NCBI GenBank assembly: GCA_022843345.1
Contig: JALHNW010000153.1
Span: 1-5,442 of the forward strand
DNA from: Rubritepida sp.
GTDB taxonomy: Bacteria; Pseudomonadota; Alphaproteobacteria; Acetobacterales; Acetobacteraceae
Reading direction: 5' to 3'
Length of the DNA: 5,442 nucleotides
Position numbers and translations under genes: made by a program. The notes beneath the pieces were generated by a model. The model was not told where the DNA came from and ran no database searches. It worked only from the letters and a program-made list of their open reading frames with translations. Below are positions 5,245 to 5,442 of this stretch, one piece after another. How positions within the stretch are numbered: the first letter of the stretch is position 1; each line of letters starts with the position of its first letter.

Positions 5245-5442
5245 ATGTCCCTGATCCTCACCGGCCTGCCGGGCGCGGGCTTCCGCGATGCCGCCCTGTT
5301 CCGCCCGCGCAGCGTGCGGCTCTGGGCCGATCCGTCCCTGCCCGAATCGGCCATCCTGCGCCGCAACCTGGAGGCCGGCGGCTTCGCGGGCCGCCTGGTG
5401 CTGGAGGGCGAGCCGGACACGCCGCCCGACGTCACCGTGCTC
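5245..5442 (+). CDS. N-terminus of a CoA-binding, ADP-forming acyl-CoA synthetase-like protein (partial)
   Basis: An open frame of 66 codons begins at ATG 5245 and runs off the right edge. Residues 17-51 (ALFRPRSVRLW, then ADPSLPES, ILRRNLEAGGFAGRL) follow the pattern at the start of the CoA-binding domain of NDP-forming acetyl-CoA synthetases, where LF-PRSVAVVGAS and LLxNLxxGGFxGxVYPVN are typical. The glycine-rich VGAS part is replaced here by LWADPS, so the protein may be a diverged paralogue or one that no longer binds CoA normally. The family call is by eye and rests on a short stretch. No Shine-Dalgarno sequence sits at normal distance; GGGAGG (5216-5221) is 23 bases away. The ATG may therefore be used on a leaderless transcript, or the true start may differ. 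It is transcribed divergently from the hydrolase. Confidence 0.55.
   Translation, partial: MSLILTGLPGAGFRDAALFRPRSVRLWADPSLPESAILRRNLEAGGFAGRLVLEGEPDTPPDVTVL

Overview
The window is a very GC-rich chromosomal stretch. Its codon use (G or C almost always in the third position) and its protein families suggest an alphaproteobacterium, most likely an Acetobacteraceae/Roseomonas-like member of the Rhodospirillales. That placement is an inference from composition and family resemblance, not from a marker gene. No rRNA, tRNA, CRISPR array, insertion sequence or phage gene is visible.

Layout. (1) Positions 1-267 (+) hold the 3' end of a gene I cannot name. (2) Positions 268-448 are a structured leader for the polyamine genes: an inverted repeat with a T-tract, a sigma70-like promoter and a long hairpin. 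(3) Positions 449-892 (+) encode speD, a pyruvoyl-dependent S-adenosylmethionine decarboxylase. (4) Positions 970-1836 (+) encode speE, spermidine synthase. A near-ideal intrinsic terminator (916-944) lies between speD and speE. (5) Positions 1837-2048 are a gene-free convergent spacer with GC-rich hairpins. (6) Positions 2049-5189 on the minus strand carry a compact three-gene unit, transcribed right to left: an HSL-family alpha/beta hydrolase, a COG4091-type NAD(P)-dependent oxidoreductase with a C-terminal SAF domain, and a DHRS4-like short-chain dehydrogenase whose start overlaps the preceding stop. (7) Position 5245 to the right edge (+) is the start of a divergent gene that looks like the N-terminus of an ADP-forming acyl-CoA synthetase-like CoA-binding protein.

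How the genes work together. SpeD makes decarboxylated SAM, and SpeE uses it as aminopropyl donor to convert putrescine to spermidine, so the left half is a two-step polyamine module. The terminator suggests speE is expressed by readthrough or from its own promoter. The minus-strand unit looks like a small catabolic operon (ester or lactone hydrolysis followed by two nicotinamide-dependent oxidoreductions). Its substrate cannot be read from the sequence. It is the least characterised part of the window, and COG4091 enzymes have only a predicted homoserine-dehydrogenase-like annotation. I found no clear sign of a wholly new system. The best leads are the speD leader and inter-gene terminator, and the uncharacterised three-enzyme unit.
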